From assembly GCF_900143185.1 (NCBI RefSeq), contig NZ_FSRQ01000001.1, positions 1,302,001-1,366,000 on the forward strand: 64,000 bases of DNA, in the 5' to 3' direction. Positions 54,083 to 63,017 of this stretch are shown here, one piece after another. This DNA comes from Chryseobacterium scophthalmum. Its GTDB lineage: Bacteria; Bacteroidota; Bacteroidia; Flavobacteriales; Weeksellaceae. Within the stretch, counting starts at the first letter, position 1, and each line of letters begins with the position of its first letter. The position numbers were made by a program, and so were the translations under genes. The notes under the pieces are model-generated. The model had not been told where the DNA came from, searched no databases, and saw only the letters and a list, made by a program, of their open reading frames with translations.

Positions 54083-55426
54083 ATGCGAAAAAAAGAAGCT
54101 CATATTTTAATTGTGGATGATGACGAAGATATTTTGTTTTCGGCAAAAGTGTGGCTGAAGAAATTTTTCACGGAAGTGAGCTGTCTCAGTCAGCCAAAAA
54201 ATATTTTGAAGTTTTTAACCGAGCAACAGGTTGATGCAGTTCTTCTTGATATGAATTTCAGGAAAGGTTTTGAAAGCGGAAAAGACGGTTTGTATTGGAT
54301 GCAGGAAATTAAAACCTTAGAACCGCAACTTCCAATCATTCTAATGACCGCTTATGGTGAAGTAGAATTAGCAGTTGAAGCATTGAAAAATGGTGCTTCT
54401 GATTTTATTTTAAAACCCTGGAATAACGAAAAGTTGTTCGCCTCCGTTAATCTCGCTGTCGATATTTCCCGAAAAAATAAAAAGCTCAATCAATGGGAAA
54501 ATGTGAGCATCAAAACCAATCAATATCAACTGGAAACGCAATCTTTTGCAATGCAGGAAGTGATGGATCAGATTACGAGAGTTGCGCCAACTGATGCAAA
54601 TATTTTACTTTTAGGTGAAAACGGAACCGGAAAATACGTTCTTGCAGAACACATCCACGAATTGTCTGAAAGAATAAATCAGCCTTTTGTCCACATCGAT
54701 TTAGGAAGCCTTTCAGAAAGTTTGTTTGAAGCTGAATTATTTGGGTACAAAAAAGGAGCGTTTACAGATGCCAATCAGGATTATTCCGGAAAGATTGAAA
54801 ATGCTCAAAATGGAACGGTTTTTCTTGATGAGATTGGAAATCTTCCGCTTCATCTTCAAACCAAATTATTAAGTTTGATTCAGAACCGAAAATTGTCAAG
54901 AATCGGTGAAAGTAAAGAGAGATTACTGGACGTAAGATTTATTTTTGCAACGAACGAAAATCTTAAAAAAGCAGTTTCAGAAAACAGATTCAGGAAGGAT
55001 TTGTATTACAGAATCAATACGGTTGAATTGCAAATTCCGAGTCTGAGAAATCGATTGGAAGATATTCCGACTTTAGCCAATTATTTTTTAGATAAATATA
55101 AACAGAAATATCACAAACCAGATTTAGTTTTAAATGAATCTTTGATTAACGAATTAATCACTTATTCCTGGCCTGGAAACATTCGTGAACTCGATCATTG
55201 CATTGAGCGAAGCGTGATTCTTTCTAATGAGAAAAATCTGAAATTGTTGATGCCTCAAGATGAAGAATCAGAAAAAACAATCGTCAATCTCAACATCGAA
55301 GAAATGGAAGGAATTCTGATTAAAAAAGCATTAAAAAAACATCGTGGAAATATATCTCTTGCCGCAGAAGATTTGGGATTATCAAGAGCCGCGTTGTATA
55401 GAAGAATGGAAAAATTTGAATTGTGA
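54083..55426 (+). CDS. NtrC-type sigma-54-dependent response regulator
   Basis: The 447-residue protein has a receiver domain (D12-D14 region, phosphoacceptor D56), an AAA+ domain with Walker A GENGTGKY and Walker B GTVFLDEIG, and a Fis-type helix-turn-helix at the C-terminus (GNISLAAEDLGLSRAALYRR). The sigma-54 contact loop reads GAFTDA rather than the usual GAFTGA, a substitution worth noting though it may be normal in this lineage. It starts 23 bases after the YhcG-type gene and is followed by its kinase. Likely target: the promoter at 52789-52804. Confidence 0.92.
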   Translation: MRKKEAHILIVDDDEDILFSAKVWLKKFFTEVSCLSQPKNILKFLTEQQVDAVLLDMNFRKGFESGKDGLYWMQEIKTLEPQLPIILMTAYGEVELAVEALKNGASDFILKPWNNEKLFASVNLAVDISRKNKKLNQWENVSIKTNQYQLETQSFAMQEVMDQITRVAPTDANILLLGENGTGKYVLAEHIHELSERINQPFVHIDLGSLSESLFEAELFGYKKGAFTDANQDYSGKIENAQNGTVFLDEIGNLPLHLQTKLLSLIQNRKLSRIGESKERLLDVRFIFATNENLKKAVSENRFRKDLYYRINTVELQIPSLRNRLEDIPTLANYFLDKYKQKYHKPDLVLNESLINELITYSWPGNIRELDHCIERSVILSNEKNLKLLMPQDEESEKTIVNLNIEEMEGILIKKALKKHRGNISLAAEDLGLSRAALYRRMEKFEL

Positions 55427-55431
55427 TTTGG

Positions 55432-55558
55432 TTATTAGTTGATCGTTCTTGGTTGATAGAATTAAAACTCTTCGACTTCGCTCAGTGTGACCACTCTAAT
55501 GTTATTTTGAGAGTTCCGAAGGAACGATTTAATAAAAGATAGGATAAAATCCTATCAA
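55432..55558. repeat. GTTGAT-type and GTTCCGAAGGAAC intergenic repeats, copy D
   Basis: GTTGATCGTT and TTGATAG words lie near 55439-55459, with CTATCAA at 55552-55558. Between them are the words TTCGACTTCGCTCAGTGTGA and GTTCCGAAGGAAC (55513-55525). I recall the former as part of a common repeat in Flavobacteriia. The region separates the response regulator from the kinase gene. Confidence 0.5.
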
Positions 55559-56892
55559 TGAACGTTGAAAAAACAATGAAAAAACAACAGTTTTTTTGGT
55601 TACTATTTATTCTGCTTGCAATTGTCAGCGGAATTTTTGCCTTTGATTTTTATTCACAAAACAGATTGATTAATTGCGTCCTGTTTTCCTCAATAAGTTT
55701 GGTTTGTATTTTTTTTGCGCAGACTTCGGCCTTGTCTTATATTCAAAAAACAGAAAAGTTGCTTTTGGCAATTCAAAAAAAAGATTTTTCATTATTTCCT
55801 GAAGCCGACCAAAACAGTCTGGTTGAAAATGCCGTAAAACTCTATTATCAAAGCAAAGAAGAACATCTTTCTCATTCTTCTTATAAGCTTTTGTATGAAG
55901 AAATATTGAATCAACTTGAAATAGGATTGATGATTCTCTCTAAAAAAAATAATGAATGGGAAGTTTTTTATGTGAATCCAGTTTTTCTGGAAATTCTGGA
56001 AATTCCGAAGTATAATTATTGGAATCTTTACGAAAATAAAACACCGAATTTTTATAGGATTATTGAGGATACACAATATGAAAATTCACAGGAATTCTTT
56101 GATATTTCTATTAATGAAAATACAAAACAATCATTTTCTCTCAGAACCAAAAAAGTTGAAAATGTAAAAAACCGTTTTTGTATCATCAGCTTAGAATCTG
56201 TTCAGAAAATTATTGAGCAAAAGGAAAAGTTAGCCTGGAATAATCTGATGAAAGTGATTTCTCACGAATTGCTTAATACCTTAACGCCTGTAAACAGTTT
56301 GATTCAAAATCTGGAATATATTGCGAATCAGGATGTCATTGAAAAAGAAGATCAACAGGATATGCAAGAAAGTCTGATGATTATCAATAACAAATCAAAA
56401 CAATTACTGAATTTCGTAGACGATTACAGACAGGTTGCAGAACTGCCAAAACCTGTTTTCAAAACAATTTCCTTGACTCAAATTGTAGAGTCTGCGCTTA
56501 ATTTTTTGAAGCCGGAATTTGAGAAGAATAATATCAAGATTGTTAATTCATTAGAGAATCAGATGGTTTTTGCAGATCAAAAAATGATTGAACGTTGTTT
56601 AATTAATCTCTATCTCAATGCAGTTTTTGCAGTTTCTAATACCAATGAAAGAATCATCAAAACAGAAATAAAAACCCTTAACAAACGAATTATTCTGAGT
56701 GTAGAAGACAGTGGAATTGGTATTCAGAAGGAAATTCAGGATAAGATTTTTCTTCCTTTTTTCACAACAAGAAACGGAGGTTCCGGAATTGGTTTAACGC
56801 TCAGCAAAAGCATCATAGAAGCGCATAAAGGCTATCTTAATTATAAAGCTCTCGATCAGGGAAGTAGGTTTGAAATTTGGTTTTTAAGCTAA
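55558..56892 (+). CDS. Sensor histidine kinase, partner of the NtrC-type regulator
   Basis: The 444-residue protein has two N-terminal transmembrane helices (about 11-60), a short PAS-like region and a kinase core. The core has phosphoacceptor H236 (VISHELLNTL), an N box (LINLYLNAVFA) and G boxes (VEDSGIGI, GGSGIGLTLSKSI). The ATG at 55558 is used; an internal ATG six codons on is also possible. Gene order (regulator, kinase) and shared direction make the pair clear. The stimulus is unknown but probably relates to envelope or drug stress, given the adjacent exporter. Confidence 0.9.
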   Translation: MNVEKTMKKQQFFWLLFILLAIVSGIFAFDFYSQNRLINCVLFSSISLVCIFFAQTSALSYIQKTEKLLLAIQKKDFSLFPEADQNSLVENAVKLYYQSKEEHLSHSSYKLLYEEILNQLEIGLMILSKKNNEWEVFYVNPVFLEILEIPKYNYWNLYENKTPNFYRIIEDTQYENSQEFFDISINENTKQSFSLRTKKVENVKNRFCIISLESVQKIIEQKEKLAWNNLMKVISHELLNTLTPVNSLIQNLEYIANQDVIEKEDQQDMQESLMIINNKSKQLLNFVDDYRQVAELPKPVFKTISLTQIVESALNFLKPEFEKNNIKIVNSLENQMVFADQKMIERCLINLYLNAVFAVSNTNERIIKTEIKTLNKRIILSVEDSGIGIQKEIQDKIFLPFFTTRNGGSGIGLTLSKSIIEAHKGYLNYKALDQGSRFEIWFLS

Positions 56893-57404
56893 GGATTTAA
56901 GTTAATTTTATAATAAATCTTATTATTGGTATAACTCTTGATTCCAATTGATTTATAAAAAATTTATTTATATATCTTTTTGAATAGCTTACATATTTTT
57001 ATTTAATATTAAATTTTAATTAAAATTTTAAATAAAAACATTAATATACTTAAAGTATTGTATTTAAATACATTAAACTATTAACCTATAAACAAACCCA
57101 ATGTAAAGATATTTATATTGTTAAAAACTGAGATCACATATGTCTTTAGACAAATTACCTACAGTTCTTGTGTAATTTATTGAAATCTAACTTTTAAGCA
57201 GTAATATTTTTATAAAAAAATCTAAATATGTAGAATAAAATTGAATTTTAAAGTCATTTTCGTCAGTATATATTACGATTTGCATAATATTCAAAAAAAA
57301 ACAAATTAAAAAAAAACATTATTTTTGCTTAGTATAAAAAAATGGTGTTTGTGATTTTATCTATAAATTAGCATTACCAACCAAAATATTAAATTTACAA
57401 TAGC
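56893..57404. other. 512-base very AT-rich intergenic region
   Basis: No reading frame of interest is seen. Near 57320-57327 TATTTTTG fits the TAnnTTTG -7 element on the plus strand and could serve the gene at 57405, though a -33 element at proper spacing is not clear. Confidence 0.4.
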
Positions 57405-57986
57405 ATGAAAAAAATAATTTTACTCCTCACCTTATTTTCCGGAATATCTGCATTCTCACAAATCAAGGTTCTGAAAAATGAAACATTAGTCGAAATCGGA
57501 AAGGATAACTCTGTCGGCTTATATAAAAAAGAAAATAAATTTACTTTTAATTATCAGGATCTCAACACGAGTAATCTGAACACTTTCAGATCATTTTCAT
57601 TTAATGATATGAACGGTGATGTGCAGGAACTTTATAAAATGATTACTGATGGATTTATTGATCAACCTACCGGAAACATTTCTTTAGAACTTCCTAATGA
57701 TATTATTGAGCTTCAATACGAGAGAAACTACGGTCAACCAACGGTACAAATTATTCAATATATCAACAAGAATAAAAAGTATGTCGGTAAATCTCAGTTT
57801 TTAAATAAAAAACAGATTGATAAAATCTTCGGTATCGGAACTCCAAAAGCTGCATTGTACACCAAATCTGCAGTAAAACAAACTCCGGTAAATTCAATGA
57901 ATAATACCTCGGCTCAAAGTTCATCAAATACTTATCAAAACAACACTCCGAAAACTCCGGTAAAACCAACGAAAAAAAGAAAATAA
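57405..57986 (+). CDS. Secreted protein of unknown function with Asn/Thr-rich tail
   Basis: The 193-residue protein has a clear signal peptide (about 1-19, ending SAFSQ). The mature part is a compact mixed alpha/beta region (about 25-145, FTFNYQDLNTSNLNTF, LPNDIIELQYERNYG) with no family I recognise. Residues about 155-193 are low-complexity Ser/Asn/Thr/Pro/Lys, ending in KPTKKRK. It is probably a periplasmic or outer-membrane-associated protein. A terminator at 58010 follows, so it is a single-gene unit. Confidence 0.75.
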   Translation: MKKIILLLTLFSGISAFSQIKVLKNETLVEIGKDNSVGLYKKENKFTFNYQDLNTSNLNTFRSFSFNDMNGDVQELYKMITDGFIDQPTGNISLELPNDIIELQYERNYGQPTVQIIQYINKNKKYVGKSQFLNKKQIDKIFGIGTPKAALYTKSAVKQTPVNSMNNTSAQSSSNTYQNNTPKTPVKPTKKRK

Positions 57987-58009
57987 ATTTCGTTTTTTCA
58001 ATATATATC

Positions 58010-58041
58010 AACTCATTCTTACCGAATGAGTTTTTTTATTT
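58010..58041 (+). terminator. Intrinsic terminator
   Basis: AACTCATTC pairs with GAATGAGTT around a 5-base loop, followed by TTTTTATTT. It ends the gene at 57405-57986 and lies just before gldA. Confidence 0.8.
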
Positions 58042-58070
58042 CTATTTTTGTGAAAATATTTCATTGTACT

Positions 58071-58796
58071 ATGTCTCTTCAGGTAATTAATCTAACAAAG
58101 AAATTTGGTGAGCAGACTGCTCTAAACAACATCAACATCAACATTGATAAAAGTGAAATCATCGGTCTTTTGGGTCCTAACGGAGCCGGAAAATCTACTT
58201 TGATGAAATCTATTGTCGGTGCACTGAAAATTGATGAAGGTGAAATTATCTTTAACGGAAAAAATATTTCAGAGTACGAAATTGAAAGCAAAAAAAATAT
58301 AGGATTTCTTCCTGAAAACAATCCGCTTTACCTGGAAATGTATGTAAAAGAATATCTGCAGTTTGTTGCCAATATTCATAAAATTTCTGAAGCCAGAGTT
58401 GATGAGGTGATAGAATTGGTCGGAATAACTCCCGAAAAATCTAAAAAAATCGGTCAGCTTTCTAAAGGTTACAAGCAAAGAGTTGGTTTGGCGCAGGCAA
58501 TTATTCATCAACCCGATTTATTGATCTTAGATGAGCCAACGAACGGCTTAGATCCCAATCAGATTTTAGAAATCAGAAATGTGGTGAAAGAAATCGGGAA
58601 AGAAAAAACAGTTTTACTTTCTACACACATTATGCAGGAGGTTGAAGCGCTTTGCACAAGAGTAATTCTTATTCATCAGGGAAATATCATTCAGGATTGT
58701 AATATTAATGACTTTAAAGGAAAATTTGAGAGTTTAGAAGATGCTTTTGCGAGTTATACGCAGGATTTTAAGGTTGAAGTTGAGACTAAGGCTTAA
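58071..58796 (+). CDS. gldA: Gliding-motility ABC transporter ATPase GldA
   Basis: I start at the ATG at 58071 (MSLQVINLTKKFG), giving 241 residues. An upstream frame from 58026 runs through the terminator and is rejected. The protein has Walker A GPNGAGKS (35-42), a KGYKQRVGLAQAI signature and Walker B LLILDEPTNGLDP. Its start and length match GldA of Flavobacterium gliding systems, which works with GldF and GldG. Neither partner lies in this window, so the transporter genes are split. Assignment to GldA over a general ABC-2 ATPase is likely but not certain. Confidence 0.8.
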   Translation: MSLQVINLTKKFGEQTALNNININIDKSEIIGLLGPNGAGKSTLMKSIVGALKIDEGEIIFNGKNISEYEIESKKNIGFLPENNPLYLEMYVKEYLQFVANIHKISEARVDEVIELVGITPEKSKKIGQLSKGYKQRVGLAQAIIHQPDLLILDEPTNGLDPNQILEIRNVVKEIGKEKTVLLSTHIMQEVEALCTRVILIHQGNIIQDCNINDFKGKFESLEDAFASYTQDFKVEVETKA

Positions 58797-58877
58797 AGCA
58801 ATTAAAAAGTAAAAACTTTTTAGATCTTTTATTGGCTTTAAATTTGATTCCCATCTAATAATTAAAACAAAATCAAC

Positions 58878-59318
58878 ATGATTAAGAAATTATTATTGGG
58901 AACTTTATGCATCGCTCAGTTTTCCCTTATTGCCGCTCACGATTTAAAACAAACACCAAATTTTACAGAAGATAATGGAACAGGATATTTTCAGAATGTT
59001 CCTAAAACGGTTATTATTAAAACAAAAAAATTCAAAGTAAGAATCGATAAACAACCAAATGGAAATTATCTATATCAATCTTGGCGAGCCAATACAAAAA
59101 TTACGGCAAAACCAAGTATGATTATCAGTAACGGAGAATTAGTTCCGGACGGATCGGGAGGTAATTATTATTTCGAATTTAATAATAACGGAACTCTTTA
59201 TCAGGTATGGAGGAATTATTTAACAGACTCTCCGAAAAAAGCACCTTATACCTTAGTTGTCATCGACGGAAATGGCGAAACTTTGGTAAGACAGGATGCA
59301 CAAGTTGTAAAAAATTAA
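58878..59318 (+). CDS. Small secreted protein of unknown function
   Basis: The 146-residue protein has a signal peptide (about 1-20, ending LIAAH) and a mature beta-rich region with repeated aromatic patterns (YLYQSWRANTKITAKP, NNNGTLYQVWRNYL). The two similar Y-Q-x-W-R segments suggest an internal duplication of about 55 residues. No family is recognised. It is followed by an intrinsic terminator. Confidence 0.75.
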   Translation: MIKKLLLGTLCIAQFSLIAAHDLKQTPNFTEDNGTGYFQNVPKTVIIKTKKFKVRIDKQPNGNYLYQSWRANTKITAKPSMIISNGELVPDGSGGNYYFEFNNNGTLYQVWRNYLTDSPKKAPYTLVVIDGNGETLVRQDAQVVKN

Positions 59319-59328
59319 AACTCATCAC

Positions 59329-59360
59329 CTCTCGCTATAAAGTGAGAGTTTTTTTGTTTT
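59329..59360. terminator. Terminator between convergent genes
   Basis: CTCTCGCT pairs with AGTGAGAG with one mismatch, followed on the plus strand by seven T residues. It lies between the small secreted protein and the patatin gene. Confidence 0.7.
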
Positions 59361-60159
59361 AAGATCCAAACTTTTTCAATTGTGTAAAATAATTACTTTC
59401 TGCAAAACTTTCTTTGGCAGCACGATATCCTATATTAAATATTTGTTCTAAACGGTCTTTTTTACGCTCAAAAGTTCCATAGCTTGACAAATCCTGAGAA
59501 GAAATCAACCAGTCGCAATGCTCAAATTTCACCTTTTCGATACGATAAGAAAGCAAATCATACGACCGCGAAACAATTGATTTTATCGTCTTCAAATCAT
59601 CGATTTTAATATCGTGAGGAGGCGAAACAAATACGCCAATCAGTTTATCACAGTCATCACGGATAATATCTGCCGGAAAATTATTCAAAACACCTCCGTC
59701 ACAGAACATTTCTTCGCCTAAAATATAAGGTGTTGTAATGCCGGGAATCGAGCATGATGCAATAATAGCATCAGTTATTAAAAAATCATTATCGAAAATT
59801 TTCTCTGTTCCGCCAACCAATTCGGTTGCAACGATCTTTACTTCTTTGTCAAGATCACCAATTTTCATATCATTGAAAATCGGCTTCAGATAAGTATTGA
59901 AAATCACCGAAGAAACCAAGCCAGGCTGATTAAATGTAAAATGTTTCCAATTAAAAAAATACACCGATTGGAAGAAATCTAAAATTTCTTCAGGCTTTTT
60001 CCCGATTGCATAAAGGCAGCCCACAATAGAACCAGCGCTGCAGCAAGCCAGAATATCTACATCAATATTCTGTTCGTTCAAGAATTTTAATACTCCTGCA
60101 TGAGCGATTCCTTTGGTACCGCCGCCTGATAAAACCAATCCTGTTCTTTCAAAGTTCAT
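59359..60159 (-). CDS. Patatin-like phospholipase
   Basis: I start at the ATG at 60159 (MNFERTGLVLSGGG), giving 266 residues. The oxyanion-hole motif GGGTKG lies at 12-17. The nucleophile elbow reads C-C-S41-A-G, differing from the usual G-x-S-x-G at its first position. The catalytic Asp is in D154-G-G. It should hydrolyse lipid acyl esters. No signal peptide is seen, so it acts in the cytoplasm or at the inner face of the membrane. The first-position substitution is worth checking but the catalytic pair is intact. Confidence 0.88.
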   Translation of the reverse strand: MNFERTGLVLSGGGTKGIAHAGVLKFLNEQNIDVDILACCSAGSIVGCLYAIGKKPEEILDFFQSVYFFNWKHFTFNQPGLVSSVIFNTYLKPIFNDMKIGDLDKEVKIVATELVGGTEKIFDNDFLITDAIIASCSIPGITTPYILGEEMFCDGGVLNNFPADIIRDDCDKLIGVFVSPPHDIKIDDLKTIKSIVSRSYDLLSYRIEKVKFEHCDWLISSQDLSSYGTFERKKDRLEQIFNIGYRAAKESFAESNYFTQLKKFGS

Positions 60160-60233
60160 TAAATAAATGTAAGAAAACATCCTTAAACATTACATTTAAG
60201 AAATCTAAATATTTTGTTAATTATTTAAACAAA

Positions 60234-60258
60234 AAACCACAGACAAAATCTGTGGTTT
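60234..60258 (-). terminator. Terminator of the PH-domain gene
   Basis: AAACCACAGA pairs with TCTGTGGTTT around a 5-base loop, with a T-run on the minus strand. A near-identical hairpin lies at 60977-61003, ending lpdA. Confidence 0.8.
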
Positions 60259-60283
60259 AATTTTATAAATAGAATTTTAAATC

Positions 60284-60898
60284 CTAATTATTAATATATT
60301 TTTCAAAAATTCTTGAGAAATCTTTTTGATTATATTTATCAAAACTATTGGTGTTCCAGGCAAAAATATATTCGTTGATCGCTCTTAATTCCTGACTTTT
60401 TGAAACATTTTCCTGTTTTCCTGATGCAACACTACCAATTGCTTTCTGTATACTGTCATTTGAAAAATTCAGCAAAGAATGATTATGATGAACTTCCTGC
60501 TGAATAGCCAAAAGCGCTTTATAAAGGTCTTTCAATTGATCAATCTGACCTTTTGCAACACTAATCATCAAAGGAACATTCCCGATATTAAATGAAATTT
60601 CAACATCCAAATCAATCGTTCCGGCAGTCTGTAATGCGATATTTGAAAAAGGAAACTGATAATATTCGTATCTCTTTAAAACTCTCTTTTTATCCAATGC
60701 ACTTGCTCCGTCGATATGAATTAATGCTCTGTTGGTAAAGCAATATTCATCTCTTTTAGATTTAATTAAAAAGAATATTTTCTCATTATCTTCAGATAAA
60801 ATATAATCATCAGAATCTACTTTATCATAATCCTGAGAAGGAATAATCTTACCGATATCACCTAACCCTAAAGCTTCCGCAGCTAATTTTTTAAACAT
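60284..60898 (-). CDS. Bacterial PH-domain protein
   Basis: The 204-residue protein fits the small bacterial pleckstrin-homology-like family found in Bacillus YvbH/YozO-type proteins. A beta-sandwich region covers about 30-130 (KIFFLIKSKRDEYCFTNRAL, DKKRVLKRYEYYQFPFSNIA) and helices cap its C-terminus. It has no membrane segment. Function in this family is unclear. It lies alone between two matching terminators. Confidence 0.75.
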   Translation of the reverse strand: MFKKLAAEALGLGDIGKIIPSQDYDKVDSDDYILSEDNEKIFFLIKSKRDEYCFTNRALIHIDGASALDKKRVLKRYEYYQFPFSNIALQTAGTIDLDVEISFNIGNVPLMISVAKGQIDQLKDLYKALLAIQQEVHHNHSLLNFSNDSIQKAIGSVASGKQENVSKSQELRAINEYIFAWNTNSFDKYNQKDFSRIFEKYINN

Positions 60899-60976
60899 AA
60901 AATTTGTACTTTATTAAGTGGATAAAATTAATAAAATATGCGAGATAAAAATGAAAAAAGTTATTTAAGACAAAGA

Positions 60977-61003
60977 AAAACCACAGACAAAATCTGTGGT
61001 TTT
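60977..61003 (-). terminator. Terminator of lpdA
   Basis: AAAACCACAGA pairs with TCTGTGGTTTT, with a T-run on the minus strand. It duplicates the hairpin at 60234-60258, either by chance reuse or by copying of the sequence. Confidence 0.8.
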
Positions 61004-61051
61004 AATATTATTGAACTTCATCAAAGATTTTCAACTTTGACAAAGTGAATA

Positions 61052-62440
61052 TTAAATGTGAATCACTTCACCATAAGCAGCAGCCGCAGCTTCCATAATT
61101 GCTTCAGAAACTGTTGGATGCGGGTGAATTGACTTAATAATTTCGTGACCAGTCGTTTCTAATTTTCTAGCAACAACCGCTTCAGCAACCATATCAGTTA
61201 CACCTTCACCAATCATGTGACAACCTAACCACTCACCGTATTTAGCGTCAAAAATTACTTTGATGAAACCATCTGTGTTTCCGTTTGCAGTAGCTTTTCC
61301 ACTTGCAGAAAGAGGGAATTTACCAACTTTAAGCTCGTAACCTTTTTCTTTAGCCTGCTTTTCTGTAAGACCAACAGAAGCAACTTCAGGGTGACAGTAA
61401 GTACATCCAGGAATATTGCCATAGTCGATTTTTTCAACGTGCATTCCTTTGATTTTTTCTACGCAAGTAATACCTTCAGCAGAAGCAACGTGTGCCAAAG
61501 CCTGAGTTGGGATAATATCTCCGATTGCATAGTAACCAGGAACTGAAGTTTCGTACCATTCGTTTACCAAAACTCTACCTTTATCTGTCTGAATTCCCAC
61601 TTCTTCAAGACCAATGTTCTCGATGTTTGCAGCAATTCCTACAGCAGAAAGCAAGATATCAGCTTCAAGAGTTACGTTTCCGTTTGCAGTTTTTACAGTA
61701 GCTTTCACACCGTTTCCGCTTGTATCAACGCTTTCTACAGAAGCATTTGTCATGATTTCGATCCCTGATTTCTTAAGAGATTTTTCTAAGTGCTTAGAAA
61801 TATCCTCATCTTCTACAGGAACGATGTTTGGTAAAAATTCTACAACAGTTACTTTTGTACCCATTGTGTTATAAAAATCAGCAAACTCAACTCCGATAGC
61901 TCCAGAACCTACAACAATCATAGATTTTGGCTGCTCAGGAAGAGATAATGCCTGTCTGTATCCGATTACTTTTTTACCGTCTTGAGGTAAGTTTGGCAAC
62001 TCTCTAGAACGAGCTCCTGTAGCCAAAATAATGTGAGTTCCTGTGTATTCAGTTACTTTTCCTTCTTTATCTGTAACAGAAACTTTTTTACCTTTTTGTA
62101 CTTTTGCAGTTCCTAAAATAACATCGATCTTGTTCTTTTTCATCAAGAACTCAATTCCTTTGCTCATTTTAGAAGCAACACCACGGCTTCTCTGAATAAC
62201 GTTTGGAAACTCAAAACTAGCTTCCACTTTATTCAAACCATAGTCTTCTGCATGATTAATATAATGAAAAACCTGAGCCGACTTCAACAAAGCTTTCGTT
62301 GGAATACATCCCCAGTTAAGGCAGATTCCTCCTAAGTTTTCTTTCTCGATAATTGCAGTTTTGAAACCCAATTGTGCCGCTCTGATTGCTGTAACATATC
62401 CACCAGGACCACTTCCGATGACAATAATATCGTAATTCAT
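61052..62440 (-). CDS. lpdA: Dihydrolipoyl dehydrogenase
   Basis: This 462-residue flavoprotein has the redox-active disulfide C40-x4-C45 (GGICLNWGCIPTKAL), FAD and NAD motifs (GSGPGGYVTA, GSGAIGVEFA) and a C-terminal HPHPTVSEAIMEA with catalytic His and Glu. It reoxidises dihydrolipoamide of the pyruvate, 2-oxoglutarate or branched-chain dehydrogenase complexes. No E1 or E2 gene is adjacent in the window, so it is a stand-alone unit. Length is typical. Confidence 0.97.
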   Translation of the reverse strand: MNYDIIVIGSGPGGYVTAIRAAQLGFKTAIIEKENLGGICLNWGCIPTKALLKSAQVFHYINHAEDYGLNKVEASFEFPNVIQRSRGVASKMSKGIEFLMKKNKIDVILGTAKVQKGKKVSVTDKEGKVTEYTGTHIILATGARSRELPNLPQDGKKVIGYRQALSLPEQPKSMIVVGSGAIGVEFADFYNTMGTKVTVVEFLPNIVPVEDEDISKHLEKSLKKSGIEIMTNASVESVDTSGNGVKATVKTANGNVTLEADILLSAVGIAANIENIGLEEVGIQTDKGRVLVNEWYETSVPGYYAIGDIIPTQALAHVASAEGITCVEKIKGMHVEKIDYGNIPGCTYCHPEVASVGLTEKQAKEKGYELKVGKFPLSASGKATANGNTDGFIKVIFDAKYGEWLGCHMIGEGVTDMVAEAVVARKLETTGHEIIKSIHPHPTVSEAIMEAAAAAYGEVIHI

Positions 62441-62548
62441 TAGCTTAAAATTTTTATGCGAATTTAAGGAAAAATATTGGATGTTTTACGTTTCTGAAAA
62501 TTCGTGAAGCAATGCATAACGAACATGGTTTTCATTTAATTATAAACA

Positions 62549-62579
62549 AAAAAGAGAACACAAAAACGTATTCTCTTTT
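62549..62579 (-). terminator. Intrinsic terminator of the small secreted gene
   Basis: AAAAGAGAA pairs with TTCTCTTTT around a loop of about 12 bases, with T-rich sequence on the minus strand. It lies downstream of the gene at 62657-62920. Confidence 0.65.
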
Positions 62580-62656
62580 AATAAATTTATTTAATAGTAA
62601 AAATATCGTAAAATTAAACAGTTGTTCAAATTTTCATTTTACCATATTTTGTACAT

Positions 62657-62920
62657 CTATTTAGCAGATCTCAACAATTTCTTTTCGTTTTGATAACGTA
62701 CGTTTAAAGCTTTAAGCTGATCTTGTTTCATTTTTTTGGTAGCAACCGGATGATTTATGATCAGTTTTTTTTCAGTATTGTACCTTTTATTTAACTCATT
62801 CAGTTTACTGTTGTATAATTGTGTTTTCGAAGGATGTGGCGGCGGAGTTGGATGTTTCTGTGCTACAACACCTGTTGACAATCCTACTAACAAAATGGTT
62901 GATATCAATAGCTTTTTCAT
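62657..62920 (-). CDS. Small secreted basic protein of unknown function
   Basis: The 87-residue protein has a signal peptide (about 1-21, ending VVAQ). A short His/Pro linker (KHPTPPPHPSK) and a helical region (YNSKLNELNKRYNTEKKLII) with many Lys and Asn follow. No family is recognised. The helical part resembles many small periplasmic proteins. Confidence 0.75.
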   Translation of the reverse strand: MKKLLISTILLVGLSTGVVAQKHPTPPPHPSKTQLYNSKLNELNKRYNTEKKLIINHPVATKKMKQDQLKALNVRYQNEKKLLRSAK

Positions 62921-63017
62921 AACATTTAATTTTTTTGAATGATTTTAAGATTAATTAATTTCATTCTGGTTTAAAGTGATTATTACAGATATCGTACCAT
63001 ATTTTTATATCCTCAAT

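Noticed and set aside
58026..58070. Upstream start for gldA
   Set aside because: The segment lies in the terminator of the preceding gene. The ATG at 58071 gives the family's normal start.
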